Below are positions 18,210-26,568 of a stretch of DNA of 42,310 nucleotides, piece by piece. The notes under the pieces are model-generated. The model was not told the DNA's origin. It was given only the letters and a program-made list of their open reading frames with translations, and made no database searches. Origin of the DNA: Thiorhodococcus minor (GTDB lineage: Bacteria > Pseudomonadota > Gammaproteobacteria > Chromatiales > Chromatiaceae); contig NZ_JAAIJQ010000048.1 of assembly GCF_010820565.1 (NCBI RefSeq), forward strand, positions 1-42,310. Reading direction: 5' to 3'. A program made the translations under genes and the position numbers. Positions within the stretch are counted from its first letter, which is position 1; each line of letters opens with the position of its first letter.

Positions 18210-19304
18210 ATGAAGACGCACGGAGATGCCGTGAAACGCTTGCACCCCATCGCTGTAGCCGCCCTGCTCCTGAGTGTTGGTCTCTTGTCAGCACCGCTCT
18301 CGACGACCGCACAGACGCCGCCCGCGACGGGTGAGCCAGGTGACGTTGAGTTTTGGGAAGAGCTGGCGTTTTGGGAGAGCATCAAGGACACCTCCAGCCC
18401 GTCCGAGCTCGAGGCCTATCTGTCAGCCTATCCCGAGGGACGTTTTCGCCGCCTCGCCGAGATCCGACTGAGCGTACTGCGCGCCGGCGATGCGGCGGGT
18501 AGCGAGCCAGCAGCGCCCTCCACGGCACAGGTGCAGCGCGGCGGCCGAGAGAGCAGGCCCGGCGCCCGGAAAGGCCCGGAGCTTGGAGCGGGCTCGAGGA
18601 TCCAAGACTGCGACAGCTGTCCCGAGCTCGTTGTCGTCCCCGCGGGTGATTTCACCATGGGCTCGGACCAGGGCCGGCCGGAGGAGCGCCCACCGCATCC
18701 GGTCGAGCTCGCCAAGCCCTTCGCGATCGGCGTCTATGAAGTCACCGTTGAGGAGTGGGACGCCTGCCTGCGCGAGGGAGCCTGCGATCTGGCGCCCAAT
18801 AGCCGCACCGACGCCACCCTGCCGATGAGCAACGTCAGCTGGGACGACGCCCGGCAGTATCTGGACTGGCTGAGCCGCAAGACGGGCAAGGAGTATCGCC
18901 TGCCGAGCGAGGCCGAATGGGAATACGCCGCCTCGGGCGGCACCAAGACCCGCTTCTGGTGGGGGGAGGAGGTCGGCGAGAACAAGGCGAGCTGCGACGA
19001 TTGCGGGAGCCAGTGGGACGGCGAGTCCCCCGCCCCGGTCGGCTCCTTCGAGCCCAATCCCTTCGGGCTCTATGACATCCACGGCAACCTCTGGGAGTGG
19101 ACCCAAGACTGCGTCAATCGCTCCTATCAGGGAGCACCCAGCGACGGCACGGCATGGCTGCGCGGCGACTGCCTGGGCCGCATGCTGCGCGGCGGCGCCT
19201 GGAACCTGGACGCGGACTACATGCGCACGACGCGTCGGCACAACTACGACCATGACGTCCGCTACTACCTGCACGGCTTCCGTGTCGTCCGCTCGCTTCC
19301 CTGA
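18210..19304 (+). CDS. Exported SUMF1/formylglycine-generating-enzyme-like protein
   Basis: 364 residues. A signal peptide (cationic start, hydrophobic AVAALLLSVGLLSAPLS, cut near TTAQ) is followed by a short helical segment with a repeat-like EAYLSAYPEGRFRRLAEIRL, a linker, and a C-terminal sulfatase-modifying-factor domain (about 130-364). The domain has LVVVPAGDFTMGSD, EVTVEEW, VSWDDARQYLDWLS, YRLPSEAEWEYAA, NPFGLYDIHGNLWEW, LRGGAW and GFRVVRS. The family includes true formylglycine-generating enzymes, PvdO-type enzymes and many structural relatives, including partners of Hanks kinases in T6SS gene clusters. True FGE activity is not supported here, as the catalytic Cys pair is not evident. 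GAGG lies 8 bases before the chosen ATG. Confidence 0.85.
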   Translation: MKTHGDAVKRLHPIAVAALLLSVGLLSAPLSTTAQTPPATGEPGDVEFWEELAFWESIKDTSSPSELEAYLSAYPEGRFRRLAEIRLSVLRAGDAAGSEPAAPSTAQVQRGGRESRPGARKGPELGAGSRIQDCDSCPELVVVPAGDFTMGSDQGRPEERPPHPVELAKPFAIGVYEVTVEEWDACLREGACDLAPNSRTDATLPMSNVSWDDARQYLDWLSRKTGKEYRLPSEAEWEYAASGGTKTRFWWGEEVGENKASCDDCGSQWDGESPAPVGSFEPNPFGLYDIHGNLWEWTQDCVNRSYQGAPSDGTAWLRGDCLGRMLRGGAWNLDADYMRTTRRHNYDHDVRYYLHGFRVVRSLP

Positions 19305-19984
19305 GCGCCATCCGAGCAGGCAGCTGCGACCGGGCCGAGGCGCGCTGTGGGATCGAGCTTGTCCGATCACGAGATGCCCTCTCTCGAAGACCAGCAGCCA
19401 GCATCGCGCCAGAGCTGGACGAGGATTCGGTCGCCTTCCGGTCACTCTCGCCAAGTCGATATGCTGAAGGCCACGCCAGCTCAGAGCACTCCGCAAGTCA
19501 ATGCGCTGCTCGGGACTTGGAGCCTTCCATCAACCCCCCCCCGGAGTCGGCGATAGCCTCCCGCAAGCGGGCCCCGGAGACTGGCGCATAGGGAACCGCC
19601 GGCGAACCCTTTGCTCGACGGCCCATGCACTCAACATCAGGGCCGCCGGCAATCCGGGCCCTTGTTGCGTCCCGCAGTAGACCAGATTCTTCAACGAGCC
19701 TAAGGTGCGCTGGCGCCAAAAGCGTCCTTTCTTCGATTATCGCCTTCGCCGAGCGTCGAGGTTGAGATTATTGACTACACTGGGATCGACACCAGAGCTT
19801 ATGCTGATCCGAAGCTCAGAATGCTCTACCCGAGGGCCGAGTCAAATAAGCTCTAATGAGGCAATCCCTTGCCACGACGGCTCTTTGGGTCGCAGACATC
19901 ATCTCAGGAGCGGCGGGGATGGTCGGCGCGGCTAGCCGGAATGCACGAGGTGTTATTTCGTTGGCGGTGGTAAAGGAGGAAAAC
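19305..19984. other. Intergenic region upstream of exported protein gene
   Basis: About 680 bases with no convincing gene in either strand. It includes a run of nine C residues near 19533-19541 and becomes AT-richer from about 19720, where the promoter of the next gene probably lies. A rightward frame from 19856 is in phase with the next gene but enters ahead of a much better start at 19985. Confidence 0.5.
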
Positions 19985-20944
19985 ATGAACATTGAGAAGA
20001 AACGCATTACCAGAGGCGCACTCCTTTCAGCGAGCATTGGACTGCTTTCGGGAACACCGGCCGTTGCCGATACCTTGCTCTTCCCTGTACTGACATCCAA
20101 CCCCCCAAACGTCATTACGATCGTCTCTGTGGTCAACAACGCAACCGCCACACCACCCCAGCTTAGATACACGTATCGCTACAAGGACGCCATATCGGCC
20201 GGGGCCCCAAACATCGGGGGTACCTGCAACACGACGAGCTTTGCGCGCAATACGTTCGACCGAGATCTCGTCAGCTTTGACGTCTCCGGAACGCTCGAGA
20301 ACGGCGAAGCCCTTTTCGGCGACGTAGACGTCTATGGTGGGGGGTTTGGGCTCGGCCAGTCCGGCCCGAAGCGGGGCTACCTCCTGGTCACCCATGCCAA
20401 TGCTAGTGGCACACAAACAAACGCCGGTGGCAACGTGCTACTCGGCGGCGAGGCGGTCATCCTAGACATCGCCAGTGGCGCTGCTTGGGGAATGCGGGCG
20501 ATCAATGACAGCACCTTAGAAGACTACAATTTCACTGCCGCGGGGATCGAGAGTGAGCTAACCTCAGGCGGCCTGAAACCCTTCAGTTTCTTCCCGCCCG
20601 ATGACTGGACCACACGCTTCTTCGTCACCCCAGTGGGCAGCAACATGGATTCGTCGAATCTGCAATCAGTCGCTCGATTGGCGGGCAGCCTGGTCGATCG
20701 CTCGAGCACGACCTACACACTGCCGACCATCAATCCGTCGATCACCTGCACCGGCGCAGTGGACCTCGAAGACTTGATGGACAGCACCACGCGAGCGGCC
20801 GTTGCATCGACGGGCGGTTGGGGTTTCTTCCAGAGTATCGGGAGCCCAGCGATCATCTATAAGCTCGACTACGTACTCAACGACCCGGCTTACGGCGGCA
20901 CAAACAATAACGGATATCTGCTGAGCGGGCCCGGCCAGCCTTAG
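19985..20944 (+). CDS. Exported protein of unknown function
   Basis: 319 residues, beginning with a signal peptide (MNIEKKRITRGALLSASIGLLSGTPAVA, cut before DTLLFP). The mature part is rich in Gly, Thr, Asn and Ser with few charges, mostly beta-like. It contains only a few Cys and no C-terminal sorting motif or lipobox. A VVNNATATPPQLRYTYRYK stretch resembles beta-sandwich extracellular domains. I do not recognise the family. AAGGAGG lies just before the ATG, an unusually strong ribosome-binding site, and an excellent terminator follows the stop, so it is probably an abundant single-gene transcript. Base composition is less GC-rich than the flanking operons, which may reflect acquisition or different selection. 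It should be periplasmic or secreted. Confidence 0.75.
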   Translation: MNIEKKRITRGALLSASIGLLSGTPAVADTLLFPVLTSNPPNVITIVSVVNNATATPPQLRYTYRYKDAISAGAPNIGGTCNTTSFARNTFDRDLVSFDVSGTLENGEALFGDVDVYGGGFGLGQSGPKRGYLLVTHANASGTQTNAGGNVLLGGEAVILDIASGAAWGMRAINDSTLEDYNFTAAGIESELTSGGLKPFSFFPPDDWTTRFFVTPVGSNMDSSNLQSVARLAGSLVDRSSTTYTLPTINPSITCTGAVDLEDLMDSTTRAAVASTGGWGFFQSIGSPAIIYKLDYVLNDPAYGGTNNNGYLLSGPGQP

Positions 20945-20974
20945 ACGCGAGACTGAATCAGGGAGACGCTGATG

Positions 20975-21001
20975 GGGAGGGCCGAGTCCCTCCCTTTTTT
21001 G
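20975..21001 (+). terminator. Intrinsic terminator
   Basis: GGGAGGG (20975-20981), a six-base loop and CCCTCCC (20988-20994), followed at once by six T. It ends the transcript of the exported protein gene, 30 bases after its stop codon. Confidence 0.92.
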
Positions 21002-21015
21002 TAGGAGCCTCGACC

Positions 21016-22692
21016 ATGACGCGATCCGGTGTAAGCCTGACCCTACTTGGCTTGGCATTGTTGGCAGGCTGCGCGTATGGAGCGCCGAACGAGGACGCAG
21101 CCGTCGATCTCCGCTTCGGGCCGGTCTTGAGCCCGCCTTGGCTATTCGAGACGCGCGGTGGCGACCTCGTCGCGCAATCATCGCGGCCCGACACGCCACC
21201 CCACCTCCTCCAGCCCGCCAAGGATGGCCGCATCCGCGACATTTCTGCAGCAGCGAGCCGGGCATCTTCAATCGTTGCCTGGCTCACCGCAAGCGGCGAG
21301 GGCCGAAAGCTCCAGCTCCTGGAGGTGCCCGCGCAAGGCGAGCTGCCAGCACCAGTCGAGATCGCTTCGCGCATCTCGTCCAACGCCGTGCGGGTGGTTG
21401 CCGACGAAAGAGGTCGGCGCTATGTGTTGGACGCTTCGCTTGGTCCGAATCCGAGGGTGCAGGTCACCTCATTGGGCGACGAATCCAGCCCCTCGGTTGG
21501 CAAGCGCATTGAGCTTGACATCGCAGAGATCGGATCGATCGCGCTGCTTTCCGCAGTTGTCACCGAGCAACGACTCTATCTTTTTGTGACTTCGTCCACT
21601 GACACTCAGGCTGTTATCAGTGCCTTGACCTATCGACTGCCCTCGCTTGAGCGAGATGGTCCCGTCAAGCTGGTCAGCGAAGCTGACCGATTCGTCTTCA
21701 TAGAGCCTCTGGTGCATTCCAAAAAGCCGGGCGTCGTCTACAAGTACCAGCGTGACGGGACTCTTGGGCTCGGCATAGCCTTACATCATGGGAGGGAATG
21801 GCAGGACTTTGCGATCCCAGATGCCAAAGGCTTGGACGTTGCCAGAGCGACCGCCAGTGCTTGGGACGATGGACGGATCCTGATCGTGCTAAGTGGTGAG
21901 GATAGTGATCACTTCAAGCAACGCATCTACGCCGCGGCCAGCAACGACTGGGGCAAGACCTGGGAGTTTCAGCAGATCAGTCGTCCAAAGGTGTCAGCGA
22001 CCAGGGCATGGCTTCCGGATCTCGCAGTATCCGGCGATCGAGTTGCCGTCGCCTGGGAAGACTCACGCGATATCCGGGCGGCGGTGCATCTGCAGCTATC
22101 GCGAGACCGAGGTCGGAGCTGGCTCGACCAAGACATCCAAGTCTCGGACGAACGACACTATGCCATGCGACCGCGCATTCGAGCACGTAAGGACGACCTC
22201 TTCATCGCCTGGTATGCGTACAGAACCGATGCGCGAAAGAAGGCCGATGGGACGCTAGTGCGCCTTAGCTGGCAGGATGCGTTTGGTCGCGCGCAGCGAG
22301 AGAGACATCAAGACAGCACCGACGACAAGCGCCTCGAGCTCAGAAAAACGGTCAACGACTACTGGGATGCGCTGCAAGCGGGCGACTTGCGACGAGCCTA
22401 CGATCACCACGATCCGTTTTTTCGAGCCCGAATGCCCTTTGATGCCTTCGCCGCTCGACGCGGTCAGTTCGTGTATCACGCTCACGAGATTCGCAGCCTC
22501 GAGATCGACGGGAACGTCGCCCGCGTGCACTCGACGGTCAACTTCGAGATCCCGAAGCTGATCGTCATGGGACGCGAGCAATCAGTGCCTCGACGCGATT
22601 CTCCGATCGAGGATGTTTGGCTGTATGTCGATCGAGCATGGCATCGACAGTATGTCGATGCGATAAGCGGCGGTAGCGCCATCAAGTACTAG
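21016..22692 (+). CDS. Asp-box (BNR repeat) lipoprotein with SnoaL/NTF2-like C-terminal domain
   Basis: 558 residues. The N terminus is a lipoprotein signal with lipobox LAGC (modified Cys19). The middle part reads as a beta-propeller of the sialidase/BNR type: Asp-box motifs SNDWGKTW (near residue 315) and SRDRGRSW (near 370) and several strand-turn repeats. Residues about 440-558 (LRKTVNDYWDALQAGDLRRAYDHHDPFFRA...) look like a SnoaL/NTF2-like small-molecule-binding or scaffold domain. Catalytic residues of a true sialidase are not evident, so a binding or structural role is likelier. It should be lipid-anchored in the outer membrane or periplasm. AGGAG is 8 bases before the ATG, right behind the previous terminator. 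Confidence 0.78.
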   Translation: MTRSGVSLTLLGLALLAGCAYGAPNEDAAVDLRFGPVLSPPWLFETRGGDLVAQSSRPDTPPHLLQPAKDGRIRDISAAASRASSIVAWLTASGEGRKLQLLEVPAQGELPAPVEIASRISSNAVRVVADERGRRYVLDASLGPNPRVQVTSLGDESSPSVGKRIELDIAEIGSIALLSAVVTEQRLYLFVTSSTDTQAVISALTYRLPSLERDGPVKLVSEADRFVFIEPLVHSKKPGVVYKYQRDGTLGLGIALHHGREWQDFAIPDAKGLDVARATASAWDDGRILIVLSGEDSDHFKQRIYAAASNDWGKTWEFQQISRPKVSATRAWLPDLAVSGDRVAVAWEDSRDIRAAVHLQLSRDRGRSWLDQDIQVSDERHYAMRPRIRARKDDLFIAWYAYRTDARKKADGTLVRLSWQDAFGRAQRERHQDSTDDKRLELRKTVNDYWDALQAGDLRRAYDHHDPFFRARMPFDAFAARRGQFVYHAHEIRSLEIDGNVARVHSTVNFEIPKLIVMGREQSVPRRDSPIEDVWLYVDRAWHRQYVDAISGGSAIKY

Positions 22693-23103
22693 CCGTATCG
22701 CCGCAAACTCCTAAGCCGGCGTCCTCCGATGAGATCGAATCCTCGGACGCCATCTGCACCGACTCGTCTGCCTGCCTGCTCCGCTGCAAGAATGCGTCGC
22801 ACGGTGCTTGCCCGACCAATGCCGACTGGCAATTGAACCTCACTTGCCGCACGCCCGCCCTGCTCCGTCGGTCGATGATAGCCGCACCCTCAAGCACTGC
22901 CGAACGCCGCCGTGCTGAGCGGTGCGGAGTATTTTTGCTCCTGCCTGTAACCAACCAAAGCACTCGGACGATTGAGTCACTGAGGGCGCGATCGGAGCCA
23001 GCCGCGACGACAGCCCCGACAGCGATGGCCGCTCGGTGTCGACCACCTCGGCCGCGTCACTCAGAGATCGACCTCATCACTTCTGTCACTAGGAGCATTC
23101 ATC
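22693..23103. other. Intergenic region upstream of bufferin-type operon
   Basis: About 410 bases. No gene with a good start is found. A rightward frame open from 22677 reads a short Cys-rich stretch (around 22760-22850: five Cys in about 35 codons) but has no usable start before it, so it may be a decayed gene or chance. The promoter of the RiPP operon must lie here. Confidence 0.45.
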
Positions 23104-23406
23104 ATGACTCAATCCCGTGCCATCCCGACGACCGCCGCCGCACTCGCCTTGGCCTTGGGTAGTGCCATCACCCTGATCGACACAGCTGTCGCCGCCGAGA
23201 GCGGCGAGATGGAGAAGTGCTTCGGTGTCGCGCTCAAGGGCAAGAACGACTGTGCAGCTGGCCCAGGCACCAGCTGCGCCGGCTCCTCGAAGGTCGATCA
23301 CCAGGCGAACGCCTGGAAACTGGTGCCCAAAGGCACTTGCGAGCAGACCGCCTCGACGACCTCGCCCACGGGCTATGGCCAGTTGATGGCCTTCAAGGCG
23401 CAATAG
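23104..23406 (+). CDS. bufA1: Bufferin-type RiPP precursor (BufA1-like, DUF2282)
   Basis: 100 residues. A Sec signal peptide (about 1-30, cut near AVA-AES) precedes a core with exactly four Cys (39, 50, 58, 79) in the arrangement of DUF2282 precursors: [22 protein letters not shown], and [11 protein letters not shown]. In this family the MNIO enzyme encoded next door modifies core cysteines, and the mature peptide is exported to the periplasm where it binds copper. AGGAG lies 8 bases before the ATG. It is the first gene of a four-gene operon. The identification rests on the sequence pattern and on the neighbours; the metal was not tested here. Confidence 0.9.
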   Translation: MTQSRAIPTTAAALALALGSAITLIDTAVAAESGEMEKCFGVALKGKNDCAAGPGTSCAGSSKVDHQANAWKLVPKGTCEQTASTTSPTGYGQLMAFKAQ

Positions 23407-23434
23407 CACAGAGCCGCCTCCCGAGGATCATCCG

Positions 23435-24292
23435 ATGACAGATCTCACGACTCGTCCGACCGCGATCGGTCTCGGCCTCAAGCCGGAGCATGTCCCGGAG
23501 ATCCTCGGGGCGCCTGCGGCCCTGGACTTCTTCGAGGTGCACGCGGAGAACTACTTGGTCGCGGGCGGACCCAATCTGCGTCACCTCGAGGCGGTCCGGA
23601 GCCGCTTCGCCCTCTCCATCCATGGGGTCGGACTCTCGATCGGCGGACCCGGCCCATTGGACCAGGACCATCTGACGCGAATCGCCGACTTGGTCCGACG
23701 CTTCGAGCCCCAGTGGTTCTCGGAGCATCTGGCCTGGTCCAGCCATGGCGGGGCCTTTTTCAACGACCTACTGCCGATTCCATACGATACCGCCAGCCTC
23801 GAGCGCGTCTGCTCCCATCTTCATCAGGCTCAAGAGCAGATCCGGCGCCCGATACTGCTGGAGAATCCCAGCACCTACGTCGGCTTCGCGGCCTCGACCC
23901 TGGACGAGGGCGACTTCCTGGCCGAGGTCGTTCGCCGCACCGGCTGCGGCCTGCTGCTGGACGTCAACAACGCCTACATCAGCGGCGTCAATCACGGCCG
24001 CGACCCTTGGGCCCTCATCTCTGCCCTTCCGGCAGACGCCATCGCCGAGATCCACCTTGCTGGCTTTGCTGAGGACCGCGATGGCGCCGGCGCCCCCTTG
24101 CTGATCGATACGCATGGCGCAGCCGTCGCCGAAGCGGTCTGGGCGCTATACCGCCGGACCATCAGCCACCTCGGCCCCCGCCCGACCCTGATCGAGCGCG
24201 ATCAATGCATTCCGCCGCTGGAGGCGCTGGTCGCCGAGGCGGCCCGCGCGCGATCCATCATGCGCGACTCGATAGTGCGGGAGACCGCCTGA
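23435..24292 (+). CDS. bufB1: MNIO (DUF692) family peptide-modifying enzyme
   Basis: 285 residues, the normal size for the multinuclear non-heme iron-dependent oxidase family, which has a TIM-barrel fold. Metal and active-site motifs are in place: FFEVHAENY, SIHGVGLSIGG, WFSEHLAWS, LLENPSTY, LLDVNNAY, EIHLAGF, DTHG and a C-terminal ERD. Family members oxidise cysteine residues of precursor peptides, for example to thiooxazoles in bufferins. It follows the precursor gene by 28 bases, with GAGG 8 bases before the ATG, and overlaps the DUF2063 gene by one base (TGATG). It is cytoplasmic, so modification must precede export through the Sec pathway, an unusual feature of this RiPP type. Confidence 0.92.
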   Translation: MTDLTTRPTAIGLGLKPEHVPEILGAPAALDFFEVHAENYLVAGGPNLRHLEAVRSRFALSIHGVGLSIGGPGPLDQDHLTRIADLVRRFEPQWFSEHLAWSSHGGAFFNDLLPIPYDTASLERVCSHLHQAQEQIRRPILLENPSTYVGFAASTLDEGDFLAEVVRRTGCGLLLDVNNAYISGVNHGRDPWALISALPADAIAEIHLAGFAEDRDGAGAPLLIDTHGAAVAEAVWALYRRTISHLGPRPTLIERDQCIPPLEALVAEAARARSIMRDSIVRETA

Positions 24293-25080
24293 TGAGCGCC
24301 GCGGCCGCCTTTTTCGCCCCCTTCGCCGCCGGCCTGCGCGCCCCGAATCGACCGGCGCCCCCGGGGCTTACGACCTGGAACGACTCGGACCCAGGGGTGC
24401 GCTTCGACGTGTACCGCAACAATGTCGTGGTGTCGCTGGTCGGAGCTTTGGCCGACGGCTTTCCCGTCACCCAGAGCCTAGTGGGAGAGGACTTCTTCCT
24501 GTGGATGGCGCGGGAGTACATCCTGGCCGAGCCGCCGCGCTCGCCGGTGCTGGCCGAGTACGGCGACAGCTTCCCTGCATTCATCGCAGGCTTCGAGCCG
24601 GCCGCCGGCCTTGCCTACCTCCCCGACGTGGCCCGTCTGGAGCGACTGAGGGTGCGGGCCTATCACGCGGCCGATGCGGAGGCGGTCTCGACCGCCCTGC
24701 TGACGAGCCAGCTACAGCGTCCAGAGCAGCTGCCAGGCACGCGCCTGCAGTTGCATCCCTCCCTCAGCCTGCTCAGCTCGTCGCATGCCGTGGTCTCGAT
24801 CTGGGCCGCGCATCAGGGTGCCGCACCGCCAAGGGCATTGGAGGTCGAGCGGCAGGAATCCGCGTTGGTGCTGCGTAGCGGCGACGACGTCTTGATTCTG
24901 CCCACCCCCCCGGCGACGGCCGCCTTCCTGAGCCTGCTGAAGACGGGCGCGACGCTCGGAGACGCCACTGCCGCGGCCCTGGAGTCGGCCCCGGATTTCG
25001 ACCTGACACAGTGCCTCGCCTCCCTCATCCGTCACGGCGCCATCGTCGCCTGGCAGCCACCTGGAGATCCCGCACCATGA
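24292..25080 (+). CDS. bufC1: DUF2063 family protein, MNIO partner (BufC1-like)
   Basis: 262 residues. The N-terminal part (about 1-100) has the DUF2063 pattern: FFAPFAAGL, a [32 protein letters not shown] stretch, then YGDSFPAFI and [11 protein letters not shown]. The C-terminal part (about 150-250) is a smaller beta/winged-helix-like domain. Proteins of this kind bind the precursor and present it to the MNIO enzyme; older annotation as a DNA-binding protein is probably misleading. The ATG overlaps the MNIO stop codon by one base, with GGGAG 8 bases upstream, and the stop overlaps the next start (ATGA), so all are translated as a unit. Confidence 0.9.
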   Translation: MSAAAAFFAPFAAGLRAPNRPAPPGLTTWNDSDPGVRFDVYRNNVVVSLVGALADGFPVTQSLVGEDFFLWMAREYILAEPPRSPVLAEYGDSFPAFIAGFEPAAGLAYLPDVARLERLRVRAYHAADAEAVSTALLTSQLQRPEQLPGTRLQLHPSLSLLSSSHAVVSIWAAHQGAAPPRALEVERQESALVLRSGDDVLILPTPPATAAFLSLLKTGATLGDATAAALESAPDFDLTQCLASLIRHGAIVAWQPPGDPAP

Positions 25081-25607
25081 AGGGCACCACGCATCCCATC
25101 CAAGCCCAGACGGTCCATCCCGGGCGGTCGGTGTCGCACTGGATCACCGCCGCCAATCGGGCGATGACGCGCATCCCGGAGGACTTCATCGCGCTGATCG
25201 GGCGCTTCTCGATCGCGGCCGTCTTCTGGAAGTCCGGACAGACCAAGATCGAGGGATTCTCGCTCGACCTCGTCGATCGCAGCCTCACGCTCGGCTGGCC
25301 TCGGCTATCCGATTCGGCGGTCTTTCTTTTCCGCGAGGAATACCGCCTGCCGGTGCTCTCCCCCGAGCTGGCCGCGACCCTGGCGGCATTGGCGGAGCAC
25401 GCCTTGCCGGTCCTGATCCTGCTCGGCCTAGGGACACGCCTCGCCGCGCTGGGGCTCCTGACCATGACGGCGGTCATTCAGCTCTTCGTCTATCCGGACG
25501 CCTATCCAACCCATGGCGTCTGGGCCGCGCTCCTGCTCTACCTGATGGTGCGCGGACCAGGACGGGTCTCTCTGGATGCGTACATCAGGCGCTCATGGCA
25601 CTCCTGA
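25077..25607 (+). CDS. DoxX-family membrane protein
   Basis: 176 residues. About 35 hydrophilic residues are followed by a four-helix DoxX domain: [68 protein letters not shown] and [19 protein letters not shown]. It sits in the inner membrane. DoxX proteins are regular companions of bufferin/MNIO operons; their exact role is not settled, but a redox or quinone link has been suggested for the family. The start overlaps the DUF2063 stop (ATGA), so it belongs to the same transcript. Confidence 0.9.
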   Translation: MKGTTHPIQAQTVHPGRSVSHWITAANRAMTRIPEDFIALIGRFSIAAVFWKSGQTKIEGFSLDLVDRSLTLGWPRLSDSAVFLFREEYRLPVLSPELAATLAALAEHALPVLILLGLGTRLAALGLLTMTAVIQLFVYPDAYPTHGVWAALLLYLMVRGPGRVSLDAYIRRSWHS

Positions 25608-25608
25608 T

Positions 25609-25625
25609 GTCGGCCTGGAGGCCGC
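25609..25625. repeat. Interspersed GTCGGCCTGGAGGCCGC palindrome
   Basis: One base behind the stop of the DoxX gene, between convergent genes. It is a member of the short hairpin family at 5711, 8239 and 9799, and a plausible transcript end for the RiPP operon, though without a T run. Confidence 0.6.
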
Positions 25626-25688
25626 ACTCCCAGCACGGATGTCGCCCATGGCCACGATGGGATCGCAGCCTGGGGGCGAGACGCGGGA

Positions 25689-26357
25689 CTAGGGAACCGT
25701 GATGGTGATGCGCTCCGACATCACCGGAGGCGTGTGCGGGATGTGGCCGGCATCTCCAAGCAGCAGTTGGAGCGTGTGCTTACCCTTGGGCAGGGTGAGG
25801 TGATACTCGGTCTGGCCGCGCCCGAAGTGAATGTGCCGATCGGTTGCGGGGATGGGCTCGTCGAGCGGCGGAAGGTCGGTATCGACAAGCAAATGCTGGT
25901 GGCCTGTGAAGGGCTTGTCGACACCTGCGGGGGCGATCCCCATGCCGTGCAGTCCGAAGAGCACCACGAAGTCGCCGCCTGGGATGACCTCGCCGTCATT
26001 GGGCCAGATGATGTAGGCGAAGGCGTCCTCCGGCGCCTCCGTGGGTCCGCCCTTCAAGCTGGGTGCGGTCGTCTCCAATGCCCCTTCGCCGCCCTCTGAC
26101 TCCAACAGACTCCCAAAGACGAAGCCCATCTGACCGCTGCTCAAGCGCACCTGGTGCCAGTTCCCCCCGGCCGCGCTGCCGACGACCCTGACCGAAGAGC
26201 CTTCCTTCAGGTAGCCGATCTTCTGTGAATTGGTGGTTGGCGCGGCGCGCACGTTGGAATTGGTGACGACGCGGTAGAAGACGCCCTCTTCGACAGCCCC
26301 CGAAGGGACGGAAGACACCAAGGCGGCAAGGGCGACGACAGTCAGCAAGTGTTTCAT
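25689..26357 (-). CDS. Exported SH3-DUF4399 protein
   Basis: 222 residues. A signal peptide (about 1-21, cut after SGA) leads into a bacterial SH3 domain (about 26-88: VTNSNVRAAPTTNSQKIGYLKEGSSVRVV, GNWHQVRLSSGQMGFVFGSLL). After a linker comes a DUF4399 domain (about 112-222) with the family hallmarks FGLHGMGIAPAG, TGHQHLLVD, PIPATDRHIHFGRGQTEYHL and HTLQLLLGDAGHIPHTPPV. The many conserved His suggest metal binding, which is untested. GGAG lies 8 bases before the ATG. It is the last gene of the leftward block and has its own upstream region with three tandem 16-base repeats. Confidence 0.87.
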   Translation of the reverse strand: MKHLLTVVALAALVSSVPSGAVEEGVFYRVVTNSNVRAAPTTNSQKIGYLKEGSSVRVVGSAAGGNWHQVRLSSGQMGFVFGSLLESEGGEGALETTAPSLKGGPTEAPEDAFAYIIWPNDGEVIPGGDFVVLFGLHGMGIAPAGVDKPFTGHQHLLVDTDLPPLDEPIPATDRHIHFGRGQTEYHLTLPKGKHTLQLLLGDAGHIPHTPPVMSERITITVP

Positions 26358-26385
26358 GATGGAGTCTCCTGGAAAGGTAGTCGCT

Positions 26386-26433
26386 CAGTGACCAGATCGA
26401 CCAGTGATCAGATCGACAAGTGATCAGATCGGG
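26386..26433. repeat. Three tandem 16-base iterons upstream of SH3-DUF4399 gene
   Basis: Units at 26386-26401, 26402-26417 and 26418-26433, of the form CAGTGATCAGATCGAC with one to three changes. They start 29 bases upstream of the ATG. Each holds TGATCA or a near match, a palindrome. Regular spacing in a promoter position suggests an operator, but a simple tandem duplication is also possible. Confidence 0.7.
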
Positions 26434-26568
26434 TCGAGGAATCTTGGCTCTCGACCTCTGTGCCCTGAACCGCATGAGACCGCGTGGCCGCCCAGGGCGT
26501 GCCAGCCACGAGCCCTTACAGTATCCGCCGCCGAGCCGGGTCTCGGATCCCCGCGATCGCCCGCTGGC

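Noticed and set aside
18210-19304. SUMF1-like protein as activator of a sulfatase
   Set aside because: No sulfatase gene is in the window and the catalytic Cys pair is not evident; relatives beside Hanks kinases and T6SS genes are a better comparison.
22677-23162. Rightward Cys-rich frame before the bufferin operon
   Set aside because: Five Cys in about 35 codons drew attention as a second precursor, but there is no usable start codon or ribosome-binding site, and the frame then runs into the bufferin precursor gene.
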